64,000 nt of DNA from Clostridia bacterium (GCA_017504795.1 JAFVQM010000010.1:48440-112439), one strand, 5' to 3'. Numbered from the stretch's first letter, positions 1 through 10,400 are shown. Made by a program: numbers and translations. Notes: generated by a model from the sequence alone, not told the origin.

Positions 1-233
1 CGTGCAAGTCTTCCGTGCTCGACGGGATGGATGCGCTTCTTTCAACCGTACAAATGCCGTCTGGCGTTCCCGTTGCAACGGTAGCGATTAACGGCGCTAC
101 TAACGCGGCGCTTTTAGCAGTTCAAATACTTGCGCTTGCAGATAGCGAATTAAACTCTAAACTTAAAGCAAAAAAAGAAAGCGACAGATTAAAGGCTCTT
201 GAAAAAGACGCTAAGATTTCTGCTGAAATATAA
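1..233 (+). CDS. purE: PurE, N5-carboxyaminoimidazole ribonucleotide mutase, 3' end only
   Basis: The 5' end lies outside the window; the frame is open from base 3 and stops with TAA at 231-233. The visible part reads [18 protein letters not shown] and then [19 protein letters not shown], the well conserved C-terminal half of class I PurE, which interconverts N5-CAIR and CAIR in de novo purine synthesis. The tail after the conserved core is a Lys/Glu-rich helix. It is followed 27 bases later by purC, which fits the standard purE-purC order. No purK is visible. Confidence 0.9.
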   Translation, partial: CKSSVLDGMDALLSTVQMPSGVPVATVAINGATNAALLAVQILALADSELNSKLKAKKESDRLKALEKDAKISAEI

Positions 234-260
234 AAAATCTTAATTCTAAGGAGAATTATT

Positions 261-950
261 ATGGAAAAAAATCTTGTTTACACTGGCAAAACTAAAAACG
301 TATACGCACTTGAAAACGGCAATTATATGCTTAAATTCAAAGACGATTGCACCGGAAAAGACGGCGTGTTTGATCCGGGTGAAAACTCGGTAGGTTTAAC
401 GATTGACGGCGTTGGTGACGTTAATCTTCGTATGTCTATCTACTTTTTCGAAAAGGTAAACCAAGCAGGTATTAAAACTCACTACGTATCTGCCGACCTT
501 AAAAATACCACGATGGAAGTTCTTCCTGCAAAGCCGTTCGGTAAAGGTTTAGAAGTAATTTGCCGTCATAAAGCGGTTGGTAGTTTCCTTCGTAGATACG
601 GTGACTATATCGAAGAGGGCGCAGACCTTCCCGCATACGTTGAAACGACCTTCAAAAACGACGAAAAGGGCGATCCGTTAGTTACCAAAGACGGGCTTAT
701 CGTTCTCGGCGTTATGACTGACAAACAGTATGAAGACATAAAAGAAATGACTCAAAAAATTACTCAAATCGTGGCTGACGACCTTAAAGAAAAGGGTTTA
801 GTTTTATACGATATTAAATTCGAATTCGGTTATGATAAAGACGGTTCGGTTATGCTTATTGACGAAATTGCATCGGGCAATATGAGAGTTTATAAAGACG
901 GTAAGTATATCGACCCGATGACCTTATCCAAACTCTTTTTTGAAAACTAA
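261..950 (+). CDS. purC: PurC, SAICAR synthetase
   Basis: A 229-residue cytoplasmic enzyme that ligates aspartate to CAIR using ATP. The N-terminus ([11 protein letters not shown]) is the nucleotide-binding beta-hairpin of PurC, and the central stretch [17 protein letters not shown] and the later [13 protein letters not shown] are family signatures. The length is normal for bacterial PurC. The start is set by AAGGAGAA at 248-255, five bases before the ATG. It sits between purE and the purF-like gene, with short gaps and no terminator, so it is co-transcribed. Confidence 0.95.
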   Translation: MEKNLVYTGKTKNVYALENGNYMLKFKDDCTGKDGVFDPGENSVGLTIDGVGDVNLRMSIYFFEKVNQAGIKTHYVSADLKNTTMEVLPAKPFGKGLEVICRHKAVGSFLRRYGDYIEEGADLPAYVETTFKNDEKGDPLVTKDGLIVLGVMTDKQYEDIKEMTQKITQIVADDLKEKGLVLYDIKFEFGYDKDGSVMLIDEIASGNMRVYKDGKYIDPMTLSKLFFEN

Positions 951-972
951 TAAATTTTAGGAGAATTATTTT

Positions 973-2400
973 ATGGGAGGCTTTTTCGGGGCGGTTGGTA
1001 AGTCTGACGTTATATCTAGCGTTTTCTACGCTATCGACTATCACTCGCATCTTGGACCTAAGCGCGGTGGTATAGCCGCATACAATCAAAAAGACGGGCT
1101 TCAAAGGGAAATTCACAACATAGAAAATTCCCCTTTTAGAACTAAGTTTGCCGATATCTTTGACGATATGTACGGCAACTCGGCAATCGGTTGCATAAGC
1201 GATTCCGATCCGCAACCGCTACTTATACGTTCAAAACTTGGTAAATTTGCCATTTGTATAATAGGTAAAATTAACAACGCCGAAGATTTAATTAAAGAAT
1301 ATCTTGACGAATACGGTGGTCACTTTGACACGCTATCTGGCAGTAAAGTTAATTTAACAGAACTCGTAACTGCGCTAATTAACCATAAAGACAGTTTCGT
1401 TGAAGGTATAAAATTTGCTCAAAGCGTTATTGACGGGTCTGCATCAATCTTAATTCTTAAAGACGACGGGAGTATTATAACTGCAAGAGATAAATGTGGT
1501 AGAATTCCCGTAATTATCGGCAAGGGGGACGACGGTTATTGTGTAACTTTCGAATCTTTTGCAGCGGTAAAGGTGGGGTATAAGATTGAAAGAGATTTAG
1601 GCCCTGGCGAAATCGTTGAACTCACGGCGGACGGGGTGACGGTACTTAGCGAGCCACAAGAAGAGATGAAGATATGTTCTTTCCTTTGGACTTATTACGG
1701 GTATCCGGCATCCGAATACGAAAAGGTGAGCGTTGAGTATTCGCGATATAAAAACGGCGAAATACTCGCGAGAGACGAAATTGACGAGATTAAAAAGTAC
1801 GATATAGACTACGTTGCGGGGGTTCCCGACTCCGGTACGCCCCACGCGATAGGCTACTCAAAAGAAAGCGGTATTCCGTTTGCAAGACCTTTTGTAAAAT
1901 ACACGCCGACTTGGTCTAGAAGTTTTACTCCGTCAAAGCAGTCTGAAAGAAACAAGGTTGCAAAGGCGAAAGTTCTTCCCGTACATCAATTCATTGAAGG
2001 TAAAAACCTACTTTTCGTTGACGATAGTATCGTAAGGGGTACACAACTTAAAGGCACGGTTGATTTTCTTTATGAAAACGGAGCGAAAGAAGTTCATATT
2101 CGCTCGGCTTGTCCACCTATTTTTTACAGTTGCAAATACTTAAACTTCACCCGTTCGACTGGTGAAATGGAACTTATTGCAAGAAGCGTTATCGTTGAAC
2201 TTGAAGGTGAAGACGGGCTTAACTACATTAGCGAGTATGCCGACGGTAAGACCGAAAGGGGTAAAAATTTAAGAAAAACACTCGCTGAAAAATTCCACTG
2301 TAAAACGCTTGATTTCCAGTCGCTTGAAGGTTTACAAGAATCTATCGGCATTGATAAGTGCAAACTTTGTACTTACTGCTGGACAGGCAAAAAAAATTAA
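973..2400 (+). CDS. purF: PurF-like amidophosphoribosyltransferase lacking the N-terminal Cys nucleophile
   Basis: A 475-residue protein with the PurF two-domain plan. The C-terminal phosphoribosyltransferase domain carries the PRPP loop VDDSIVRGT (D350-D351-S352) and the segment VAGVPDSGTPHAIGY. The Ntn-type N-terminal domain begins MGGFFGAVGK, so the residue that should be the catalytic Cys of the glutaminase (Cys after Met in classical PurF) is Gly. No alternative upstream in-frame start supplies one; AGGAGA just upstream supports ATG 973. The C-terminus has a CKLCTYCW cluster. I recall an MGGFFG-type PurF subfamily in Clostridia, so this is probably the resident PurF, either ammonia-dependent or served by another glutaminase. 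Its place in the pur operon supports the role. Confidence 0.85.
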   Translation: MGGFFGAVGKSDVISSVFYAIDYHSHLGPKRGGIAAYNQKDGLQREIHNIENSPFRTKFADIFDDMYGNSAIGCISDSDPQPLLIRSKLGKFAICIIGKINNAEDLIKEYLDEYGGHFDTLSGSKVNLTELVTALINHKDSFVEGIKFAQSVIDGSASILILKDDGSIITARDKCGRIPVIIGKGDDGYCVTFESFAAVKVGYKIERDLGPGEIVELTADGVTVLSEPQEEMKICSFLWTYYGYPASEYEKVSVEYSRYKNGEILARDEIDEIKKYDIDYVAGVPDSGTPHAIGYSKESGIPFARPFVKYTPTWSRSFTPSKQSERNKVAKAKVLPVHQFIEGKNLLFVDDSIVRGTQLKGTVDFLYENGAKEVHIRSACPPIFYSCKYLNFTRSTGEMELIARSVIVELEGEDGLNYISEYADGKTERGKNLRKTLAEKFHCKTLDFQSLEGLQESIGIDKCKLCTYCWTGKKN

Positions 2401-2580
2401 TCCGTTATAAACGGCGCAAATACTGCGTTACTGCCGTCGCCGTGTGTCTACAATGACCAAAAAGGTCTATTGTAACCACCCGTCTAGGCGAGCCTTGTCT
2501 TGCTTGTTTCTAACGTCTTAATTGAGACGTAATAGGCTACGAAAAAAGATAAAAACAAAAAAATCATTTAGGAGATTATT
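2401..2580 (+). other. structured intergenic region between the purF-like gene and purM
   Basis: A 180-bp gap inside an otherwise tightly packed operon. It holds several inverted repeats: CGCA/TGCG nested inside ACGG/CCGT near 2410-2436, an arm pair around TACAATGACC and GGTCTATTGTA at 2449-2474, and ACGTCT/AGACGT at about 2513-2530. There is no obvious ORF and no terminator T-run. AGGAG just before 2581 is the purM ribosome binding site. It could be a leader-like RNA, a processing site or a degenerate dispersed repeat; I do not recognise a known riboswitch. Confidence 0.4.
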
Positions 2581-3624
2581 ATGCACGACAAATCTAAGTC
2601 AGAAAGTTACGCAAAAGCAGGCGTAGATATAACCGCGGGTTACAAAGCGGTTGAACTTATGAAAAAACACATCGCAAGAACGGTTATAAACACCAAAGCC
2701 GACGATATCGGTGGTTTCGGCGGTTTATTTCCGCTTGACCTTACTGGTTATAAAAACCCCGTACTCGTTTCGGGGACTGACGGTGTAGGTACTAAACTTA
2801 AACTTGCCTTTTTAATGGACAAGCACAACACCGTTGGTATCGACTGCGTTGCAATGTGCGTTAACGACGTTATTTGTTGCGGTGCAAAACCGCTTTTCTT
2901 CCTTGACTATATCGCATGCGGAAAAAACTTCCCTGAAAAAATCGCGTCTATCGTAGAAGGCGTTGAGGAAGGTTGCGTTCAGTCTGGCAGTGAACTTATC
3001 GGTGGCGAAACGGCTGAAATGCCCGGTTTTTACCCTATTGACGAATACGATTTAGCAGGTTTCTCGGTAGGTATCGTAGATAGGTCGAAAGTGGTTGATA
3101 AAAATTCTATGGAAGAAGGTGACGTTATGATTGCGATTCCGTCGTCGGGCGTACACTCTAACGGTTTCTCACTCGTTAGAAAGGTGTTCGACGTTGAAAA
3201 TTGCGACCTTAAATCTCCCGTAGAAGAACTTGGTGGCAAGTCGCTTGGCGAAACCTTACTTACCCCCACCAAAATTTACGTTAAACCTATGCTTGCCGTA
3301 TTTGACGAAGTTAAGGTTAAAGGCGTATCGCATATAACGGGCGGTGGTTTCTATGAAAATATGCCACGCGCTATCAAAAAGGGTTTAAGCGTTAAAATAA
3401 ATAAATCTGACGTTAGAGTTCTTCCTATCTTCAAACTTTTACAAAAGGTTGGCGGTATCGACGAAAGAGATATGTTCAACACCTTCAATATGGGCGTTGG
3501 TATGACGGTTATCGTTAGTAAAAACGACGTATCTAAAACCCTTGATATCTTAAAGGCTCACGGGGAAGACGCTTACGTTCTTGGCGAAATCGTTAAAGGT
3601 GACGAGGGCGTTATCTTATGCTAA
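2581..3624 (+). CDS. purM: PurM, phosphoribosylformylglycinamidine cyclo-ligase
   Basis: A 347-residue AIR synthetase that closes the imidazole ring of FGAM using ATP. It starts with SYAKAGVDITAGYKAVE, and the family hallmarks are VSGTDGVGTKLKLAF, GGETAEMPGFY and HITGGGFYENMPRA. The length is standard. The preceding 180-bp structured gap is unusual for this operon. The 3' end overlaps purN by seven bases, suggesting translational coupling. Confidence 0.96.
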   Translation: MHDKSKSESYAKAGVDITAGYKAVELMKKHIARTVINTKADDIGGFGGLFPLDLTGYKNPVLVSGTDGVGTKLKLAFLMDKHNTVGIDCVAMCVNDVICCGAKPLFFLDYIACGKNFPEKIASIVEGVEEGCVQSGSELIGGETAEMPGFYPIDEYDLAGFSVGIVDRSKVVDKNSMEEGDVMIAIPSSGVHSNGFSLVRKVFDVENCDLKSPVEELGGKSLGETLLTPTKIYVKPMLAVFDEVKVKGVSHITGGGFYENMPRAIKKGLSVKINKSDVRVLPIFKLLQKVGGIDERDMFNTFNMGVGMTVIVSKNDVSKTLDILKAHGEDAYVLGEIVKGDEGVILC

Positions 3625-4232
3625 ATAAAAAAACTAAAATCGCCGTATTCGTTTCGGGTGGCGGAACTAATCTTCAAGCTATACTCGAAAGCGAAAAAAG
3701 GGGCGAAATCCCTGACGGCGAGATTTCACTCGTTTTATCAAACAACCCCAGCGCCTACGCGCTTGAAAGGGCTAAAAACTTTGGCGTTAAGGCGGTTTGC
3801 ATTGATAAAGCGGTATATAAAACCATAGAACAAAGAGAAGAAAAGGCGATAGAAGTTTTGCAAGAAAACGGCATTGAACTCATAGTTTTAGCAGGTTACT
3901 TGTCAATACTTTCTGAAAACTTCACTAAAAAATACGCAGGGCGAATTATAAACGTTCACCCGTCGCTTATCCCTTCTTTTTGCGGAAAGGGTTTTTACGG
4001 GCTTAAAGTTCACGAAGAGGCGCTAAGATACGGCGTTAAAGTAACGGGCGCTACCGTTCACTTCGTCAACGAAATTCCAGACGGGGGCGAGATTATAATG
4101 CAAAAAGCCGTATATATTGAAGACGGTGATACCCCCGAAGTTTTACAAAAACGCGTTATGCGTGAGGCTGAGTGGATAATACTTCCACAGTCAGTACAAA
4201 AAATTGCAAAGTTATTAAAGGAGAAATTATGA
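3618..4232 (+). CDS. purN: PurN, phosphoribosylglycinamide formyltransferase
   Basis: A 204-residue folate-dependent GAR transformylase. KIAVFVSGGGTNLQAI is the GAR-binding loop, NVHPSLIPSF carries the catalytic Asn and His, and GATVHFVNEIPDGG supplies the catalytic Asp. It overlaps the end of purM and its own end overlaps the next gene's leader. It needs 10-formyl-THF, which Fhs, encoded downstream in the same transcription unit, can provide. Confidence 0.95.
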   Translation: MLNKKTKIAVFVSGGGTNLQAILESEKRGEIPDGEISLVLSNNPSAYALERAKNFGVKAVCIDKAVYKTIEQREEKAIEVLQENGIELIVLAGYLSILSENFTKKYAGRIINVHPSLIPSFCGKGFYGLKVHEEALRYGVKVTGATVHFVNEIPDGGEIIMQKAVYIEDGDTPEVLQKRVMREAEWIILPQSVQKIAKLLKEKL

Positions 4233-4948
4233 CTTATCAAACCTTGTCAATGAAAGATAGAATTTTTGGTAACCCGTACGTTGGTAGGGGTATCGTGATA
4301 GGCAAGTCGAGTGACGGCGAAAAGGCGGTATTTGCCTACTTTATTATGGGTAGAAGCGAAAACAGTAAAAATAGAGTTTTCGTTGAAAACGGAGAAGAAG
4401 TAACGATATATCCTTACGATCCAAGTAAGGTGGAAGATCCGTCGCTCATTATTTATTCCCCCGTTAAAAAAGTTGGTAGTGACGTTATCGTTACGAACGG
4501 CGACCAAACGGACACGGTTGAAGAATTTTTGAAAAAGGGCGAGTGCTTTAAGCGCGCGCTTAAAACTAGAAAATTCGAGCCTGACGCGCCTAACTTCACC
4601 CCTAGAATTAGCGGTATACTTCATCTTGGCAAGGAATTTAGTTACGAGATGTCAATTCTCAAAAGCGCCGACGAAAACGGTTCGGCTTGCAACCGTTATT
4701 TTTACGATTACGAAGCATTAAGTGGCGTAGGTCACTTTATTCACACCTACGTAACCGACGGCAACCCCCTTCCTACCTTTATGGGCGAGCCTGAAAGAGT
4801 TAGTATTCCAAACGATATCGACGAGTTTGCAAACGAAATTTGGACTAACTTAGACGGCAATAATAAAATCGCTCTTCACGTTAGATATATCGACTTAAAG
4901 TCGGGCGAGGTAGAAAGCGTAACTTATAACGTTCACAAATCAGAATAA
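4229..4948 (+). CDS. purO: IMP cyclohydrolase (PurO-like, IMP_cyclohyd family)
   Basis: A 239-residue protein. The start is placed at ATG 4229, with AAGGAGAAA just upstream, rather than at the longer frame opening at 4172 inside purN. The N-terminal region YVGRGIVIGKSSDGEKA followed by YFIMGRSENSKNRVF is the signature I associate with the stand-alone IMP cyclohydrolase family related to archaeal PurO, which closes the ring of FAICAR to give IMP. The next gene encodes only AICAR transformylase, so the two together replace bifunctional PurH. The enzyme assignment is from family recall plus context. Confidence 0.82.
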   Translation: MTYQTLSMKDRIFGNPYVGRGIVIGKSSDGEKAVFAYFIMGRSENSKNRVFVENGEEVTIYPYDPSKVEDPSLIIYSPVKKVGSDVIVTNGDQTDTVEEFLKKGECFKRALKTRKFEPDAPNFTPRISGILHLGKEFSYEMSILKSADENGSACNRYFYDYEALSGVGHFIHTYVTDGNPLPTFMGEPERVSIPNDIDEFANEIWTNLDGNNKIALHVRYIDLKSGEVESVTYNVHKSE

Positions 4949-4958
4949 GGAGAAAACA

Positions 4959-6146
4959 ATGAAAGACTTAGCGTTAAAATACGGTTGTAACCCCAACCAA
5001 AAACCTTCGAAAATATATATGGAAAACGGTGCGGACTTACCTATCGAAGTATTGAACGGTAGGCCCGGCTACATCAATTTTTTAGACGCGTTTAACTCTT
5101 GGCAACTCGTTAAAGAGTTAAAACTCGCTACGGGAATGGCGTGCGCTTCGAGTTTCAAGCACGTTTCTCCAACTTCGGCTGCGGTTGGTAAAAAACTTTC
5201 CCAAGCCCTTAAAAAATCTTGTTTCGTTGACGATATCGAAGGGCTTGACGATAGCCCGCTCGCTTGCGCTTACGCTAGGGCTAGGGGTACGGACAGAATG
5301 TCGTCTTTCGGGGACTGGATAGCCTTATCTCACGAGTGTGACGAAGTAACCGCTAAAATAATTTCAAGAGAAGTTAGTGACGGCGTTATCGCCCCAGGCT
5401 ACTCCGAAAAGGCGCTTGAAATCTTAAAAGCAAAGAGAAAGGGTACTTATAATATCGTTAAAATTGACGAAAATTACGTTCCCGAAGAAATCGAGAAGAA
5501 ACAAGTTTACGGCATTACGTTCGAGCAAGGTAGAAACAACTTTAAGATTGATGCTGAACTTTTATCTAACGTCGTTACCGAAAACAAAAATATTCCCGAC
5601 GATAAGAAAATCGACCTTATTATCGCGCTTATAACCTTAAAATACACTCAGTCTAACTCGGTGTGCTTTGCTTACGACGGGCAGGCAATAGGCGTTGGCG
5701 CTGGGCAACAATCTAGAATTCACTGCACTCGTTTAGCAGCGCAAAAGGCAGATTTATGGCATTTACGCCAACACGAAAAGGTGTTAAACCTTCAATTTGC
5801 AGACGGGGTTGGCAGACCTGACAAAAACAATATTATCGACCTTTATCTTTCAGACGACGAGAGCGACTTAGTTCTCGGCGACGACGTTTGGGAAAAGAAC
5901 TTCAAAGTTCGCCCCGAACCCTTTACTAAGGAAGAAAAGAAAGCGTATCTTCAAACGATAAAAGGCGTATCTTTGGGTAGTGACGCGTTCTTCCCCTTCT
6001 TTGACAATATTGATAGGGCTGCAAAAAGCGGTGTAACGTACGTTGCTCAACCGGGTGGTTCGGTGCGTGACGATTTAGTTATCAAACAGGCTGATTTTTA
6101 CGGTATGGCTATGGCGTTTACCGGTATGAGATTATTCCACCACTAA
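4959..6146 (+). CDS. stand-alone AICAR transformylase (PurH C-terminal domain type)
   Basis: A 395-residue protein matching the transformylase half of PurH, without the N-terminal IMP cyclohydrolase (MGS-like) half. The catalytic Lys-His pair is visible as SSFKH (K67, H68), and DRMSSFGDWIALS, NSVCFAYDGQAIGVGAGQQSR and YVAQPGGSVRDD are hallmark segments. It transfers a formyl group from 10-formyl-THF to AICAR; the product goes to the PurO-like enzyme encoded 11 bases upstream. This split form is known in some Clostridia. Confidence 0.93.
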   Translation: MKDLALKYGCNPNQKPSKIYMENGADLPIEVLNGRPGYINFLDAFNSWQLVKELKLATGMACASSFKHVSPTSAAVGKKLSQALKKSCFVDDIEGLDDSPLACAYARARGTDRMSSFGDWIALSHECDEVTAKIISREVSDGVIAPGYSEKALEILKAKRKGTYNIVKIDENYVPEEIEKKQVYGITFEQGRNNFKIDAELLSNVVTENKNIPDDKKIDLIIALITLKYTQSNSVCFAYDGQAIGVGAGQQSRIHCTRLAAQKADLWHLRQHEKVLNLQFADGVGRPDKNNIIDLYLSDDESDLVLGDDVWEKNFKVRPEPFTKEEKKAYLQTIKGVSLGSDAFFPFFDNIDRAAKSGVTYVAQPGGSVRDDLVIKQADFYGMAMAFTGMRLFHH

Positions 6147-6155
6147 GGAGTTTTT

Positions 6156-7427
6156 ATGAAGATTTTAGTTGTAGGTGGCGGTGGTAGAGAACACGCCATT
6201 ATCAAAAGTTTATTAAAAAGCGACAAGGTAGAAAAGATTTACGCTCTCCCTGGCAACGGCGGTATCGCGCTTGATGCAGAATGCTATCCTATCAAGGCTA
6301 CCGAGATAGATAAAATCGTTGAGTTTGCCGTTCAAAAAAAGGTAGACTACGCCGTAGTTGCGCCTGATGACCCACTCGTTCTCGGTTGCGTTGATAAGTT
6401 AGAAGAAAAGGGCATTTCGTGTTTCGGGCCTAAAAAATGCGCCGCTATTATTGAAGGCAGTAAAGTATTTTCTAAAAACCTTATGAAAAAGTACGGTATT
6501 CCAACCGGCGATAGCGTTACTTTTACAGACCCCGATAAAGCGATAGAATATCTTAAAACTACCGATTATCCAACCGTTATAAAGGCGGACGGGTTGGCGC
6601 TAGGCAAAGGCGTTATTATCGCTCAAAACTATATCGAGGCTGAAACCGCGGTTAAAGACATTATGCTTGACAAAGTGTTCGGCGCAAGCGGTAACAGTAT
6701 TTTAATTGAAGAATTTTTAACCGGCCCCGAAGTTTCCGTTTTATCGTTTACCGACGGTAAGGTGGTAGTTCCCATGGTATCGTCTATGGACCACAAGCGC
6801 GCAAAAGACGGGGACGAGGGCTTAAACACCGGCGGTATGGGTACGGTTGCACCAAACCCGTACTACACCGAAGAAGTTGCCAAAGAGTGTATGGAAAAGA
6901 TTTTTGTTCCTACTATTGAGGCAATGAATAAAGAAGGTAGAACTTTCAAAGGTTGCTTGTATTTCGGGCTTATGCTTACCCCGAAAGGACCTAAGGTTAT
7001 CGAGTACAACTGTCGTTTTGGCGATCCTGAAACACAAGTCGTTTTACCGCTACTTGAAAGCGATTTGTTAGAAGTTATGATGGCAACGTCAAAAGGCGAG
7101 TTAAAGCCCGAAATGGTTAAGTGGAAAGACGGGGCTGCAACATGCGTGGTAATGGCGTCAAACGGCTATCCGCAAAAATACGAAAGCGGTTTCGAAATCA
7201 AAATTGGTAGCCTTTCGGCTGACGAAAACGTGTTCGTTGCAGGCGCTAAACTTGACGGTAACGCGTTAAAGACGGCGGGCGGTAGAGTTTTAGGCGCGGT
7301 TGCTACGGCAAGCAACTTAAAAGACGCTATTAAAAAGGCTTACGGCGTTGTAGATAAAATTTCGTTTGAAAACGCATATTACAGAAAAGACATAGGAAAA
7401 CGCGCGCTTTCGCGCCTTGAAAAGTAG
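6156..7427 (+). CDS. purD: PurD, phosphoribosylamine-glycine ligase
   Basis: A 423-residue ATP-grasp enzyme joining glycine to phosphoribosylamine. The N-terminus MKILVVGGGGREHAI is diagnostic, followed by the ATP-grasp core (PTVIKADGLALGKGVII, LIEEFLTGPEVSVLSF) and EYNCRFGDPETQVVLP. The length is normal. An AAGGAG site precedes ATG 6156 and the gene ends eight bases before the purL ATG. Confidence 0.97.
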   Translation: MKILVVGGGGREHAIIKSLLKSDKVEKIYALPGNGGIALDAECYPIKATEIDKIVEFAVQKKVDYAVVAPDDPLVLGCVDKLEEKGISCFGPKKCAAIIEGSKVFSKNLMKKYGIPTGDSVTFTDPDKAIEYLKTTDYPTVIKADGLALGKGVIIAQNYIEAETAVKDIMLDKVFGASGNSILIEEFLTGPEVSVLSFTDGKVVVPMVSSMDHKRAKDGDEGLNTGGMGTVAPNPYYTEEVAKECMEKIFVPTIEAMNKEGRTFKGCLYFGLMLTPKGPKVIEYNCRFGDPETQVVLPLLESDLLEVMMATSKGELKPEMVKWKDGAATCVVMASNGYPQKYESGFEIKIGSLSADENVFVAGAKLDGNALKTAGGRVLGAVATASNLKDAIKKAYGVVDKISFENAYYRKDIGKRALSRLEK

Positions 7428-7434
7428 GAGCAAA

Positions 7435-10400
7435 ATGGTTTACAGAGTTTACGTAGAAAAAAAAGAAGGCTTTCAGCACGAGGCAAACTCATTACTTTCA
7501 GAAGTTAGAGATTTGCTTGAAATAAAGGGCGTAAAAAATATTAGAGTTATCAACCGTTACGACGTTGAAGATATCGAAAAATCACTTTTCGACTACGCTT
7601 GCAAAACGGTATTTTCCGAACCGCAAATGGATACCGCGTCAGATAGCGTTGACCTATCGGGCGCAAAGGTGTTTGCGGTAGAATATCTCCCCGGTCAATT
7701 CGACCAAAGGGCGGACTCTGCGTCACAATGTATTCAACTTATTTCGCAAAAGGAACGCCCCACCGTTAGAACGGCAAAAGTTTACGCTGTTTACGGCGAC
7801 GTAACTATGGACGATTTAACGGCTATTAAAAAATTCGTTATCAACCCCGTAGAGAGTAGAGAAGCGGAACTTAAAGAGTTTGAAACCTTAAAAATTGAAC
7901 AACCCGTACCCGAACAAGTTAAAACGCTTGACGGGTTTATCGACCTTGATAGGCAAGGTCTTGAAAAATTCGTTTCCGACTACGCGCTCGCGATGGACGG
8001 TGACGATATAGAATTTTGTCAAAAATATTTCCGTCAAGAAAAGAGAAACCCAACTCTTACCGAAATTAAGATGATAGATACTTACTGGTCTGACCACTGC
8101 CGTCACACCACTTTCTTAACCACGATAGACAGTATCTCTTTTGAAGACGAAGAAATTCAAAAAACGTACCAAGAATATCTCAACGCGCGTGAAGAACTTA
8201 ACCGCACTAAACCTATCAACCTTATGGATATAGGCACTTTGGCGGCTAAACTTTTGAAAAAACGTGGGCTTCTTAACGGGCTTGACGAGAGTGAAGAAAT
8301 TAACGCTTGTACGGTTAAAATCAACGTAAACGTTAACGGCGAAGACCAAAAATGGTTACTTCTTTTCAAGAACGAAACCCACAATCACCCCACTGAAATT
8401 GAACCTTTCGGCGGTGCGGCTACCTGTATAGGCGGTGCGATAAGAGATCCGCTTTCTGGTAGAAGTTACGTATATTCCGCTATGCGCGTTACGGGTGCTG
8501 CTAATCCTTTGCGCCCCGTTAAAGAAACGCTTAAAGGCAAACTCCCCCAACGCAAAATCGTAACTACTGCGGCTGCGGGTTACTCTTCGTACGGTAACCA
8601 AATCGGTTTAGCAACCGGTCAAGTTGACGAGATTTACCACGAGGGCTACGCCGCTAAGCGTATGGAAATAGGCGCGGTAGTTGCGGCAACTCCACAAGAA
8701 AACGTTAGGCGTGAAGTTCCCGCCCCAACCGACAAAGTTATTTTAATCGGCGGTAGAACGGGTAGAGACGGTTGCGGTGGTGCAACGGGTTCGTCAAAAT
8801 CACACACATTAGAATCTCTTACCGCGTGCGGTGCGGAAGTTCAAAAGGGCAACGCCCCAGAAGAGAGAAAACTTCAACGCTTATTTAGAAATAAAGACGC
8901 TATGCTTATGATTAAGCGCTGTAACGACTTTGGCGCAGGCGGTGTATCGGTTGCTATCGGCGAACTTGCAGACGGGCTTTCAATAGACCTTAACGCCGTT
9001 AAGAAAAAGTACGACGGGCTTGACGGTACTGAACTTGCAATCTCCGAATCGCAAGAACGTATGGCGGTAGTAGTTGAAGAAAAAGACGTAGATAAATTTA
9101 TTGCCCTTGCCGAAAAGGAAAACTTAGAAGCGACCGTAGTTGCAACCGTTACCGAAGAAAAGCGCTTAGTTATGAGTTGGAACGGGAAAACTATCGTAGA
9201 TATTTCAAGAGATTTCTTAAATAGCAACGGCGCAGAAAAGCACGTTAACGTTCAAACTGCAAAGCCGGAGAACTATCAAAAGCAACAAGTTAATAACTTC
9301 GTAGAAGGATACACCGCGCTTGCTAGCGACTTAAACGTATGCTCTAAGCGTGGGCTTTCTGAAAGGTTTGACTCTACTATCGGCGCAGGCACGGTACTTA
9401 TGCCGTTTGGCGGTAAATATCAACAAACCCCACCGCAAGCGATGGTTAATCTCGTTTCGGTTGAAAAAGGTCATACCGACACCGTTTCGTATATGGCTTG
9501 GGGCGGTAACCCGTATATTGCTGAAAAAAGCCCCTATCACGGCGCTTACCTTGCCGTTGTAGAAAGCGTATCTAAACTTATCGCAACGGGCGCAAAATAC
9601 GAAAGCGTATACTTAACTTTCCAAGAATATTTCCAAAAACTTAAAAAGGACGCTAAGCGTTGGGGTCAACCCGCAAGCGCGCTTCTCGGCGCGTACAAAG
9701 CGCAAGTTGAACTCGGCGTTGCCGCTATCGGCGGTAAAGACTCTATGAGTGGTACGTTTGAAAATATTGACGTTCCGCCCACGCTAGTATCTTTTGCGGT
9801 AACCACGGGTAAAGTTGACGAAGTTGTTTCGCCAGAATTCAAAAAAGCGGGCAATAAGGTGGTTATCTTAAAGCCCGAATATAAAAACGGACTTCCAGTA
9901 ACCAAGTCTTTACTTGAAAACTTTAACGTAGTTACCAGCCTTATAAGAAAGGGTGTAGCGCTTTCAGTTTACACGCCTTGCTACGGCGGTGTTGCAGAAG
10001 CCGTTCTTAAAATGGCTATCGGTAACCAAATCGGCTTTAACTACTATAAATCGGTTAAAGTTGAAGATATGTTTGCATACTCGTACGGCTCGTTCGTTAT
10101 AGAACTTAGCGGTGATGAAAACGTAGGTGAACTTTTAGGTTACACTACTAGCGAAAAGGCTATTTCTTACGGCGACGAAAAGTTGGAAATTTCTACTTTA
10201 CAAAAGGCGTATGAAGATAAGTTAGAGCCGGTATTTGCGTGCAACATCAAAAATAAATTACAAACGGCAAGCAACTTTGCTAGCGATAAACAGTCAACGC
10301 TTAAATGCAATATAAAAGTTGCTAAACCCAAAGTTTTAATTCCCGTATTCCCGGGTACGAACTGCGAGTTCGACACTGCAAAAGCGTTTGAAGACGCTGG

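Noticed and set aside
856-1215. 119-residue minus-strand frame across the purC/purF junction
   Set aside because: It lies opposite well supported genes, has no ribosome binding site, and resembles no family.
4172-4228. Longer N-terminus for the IMP cyclohydrolase
   Set aside because: It would run through the end of purN; AAGGAGAAA directly before ATG 4229 and the family N-terminus favour the shorter start.
8116-8601. Overlapping minus-strand frames opposite purL
   Set aside because: Shadow frames caused by codon bias of purL; no start signals or family resemblance.
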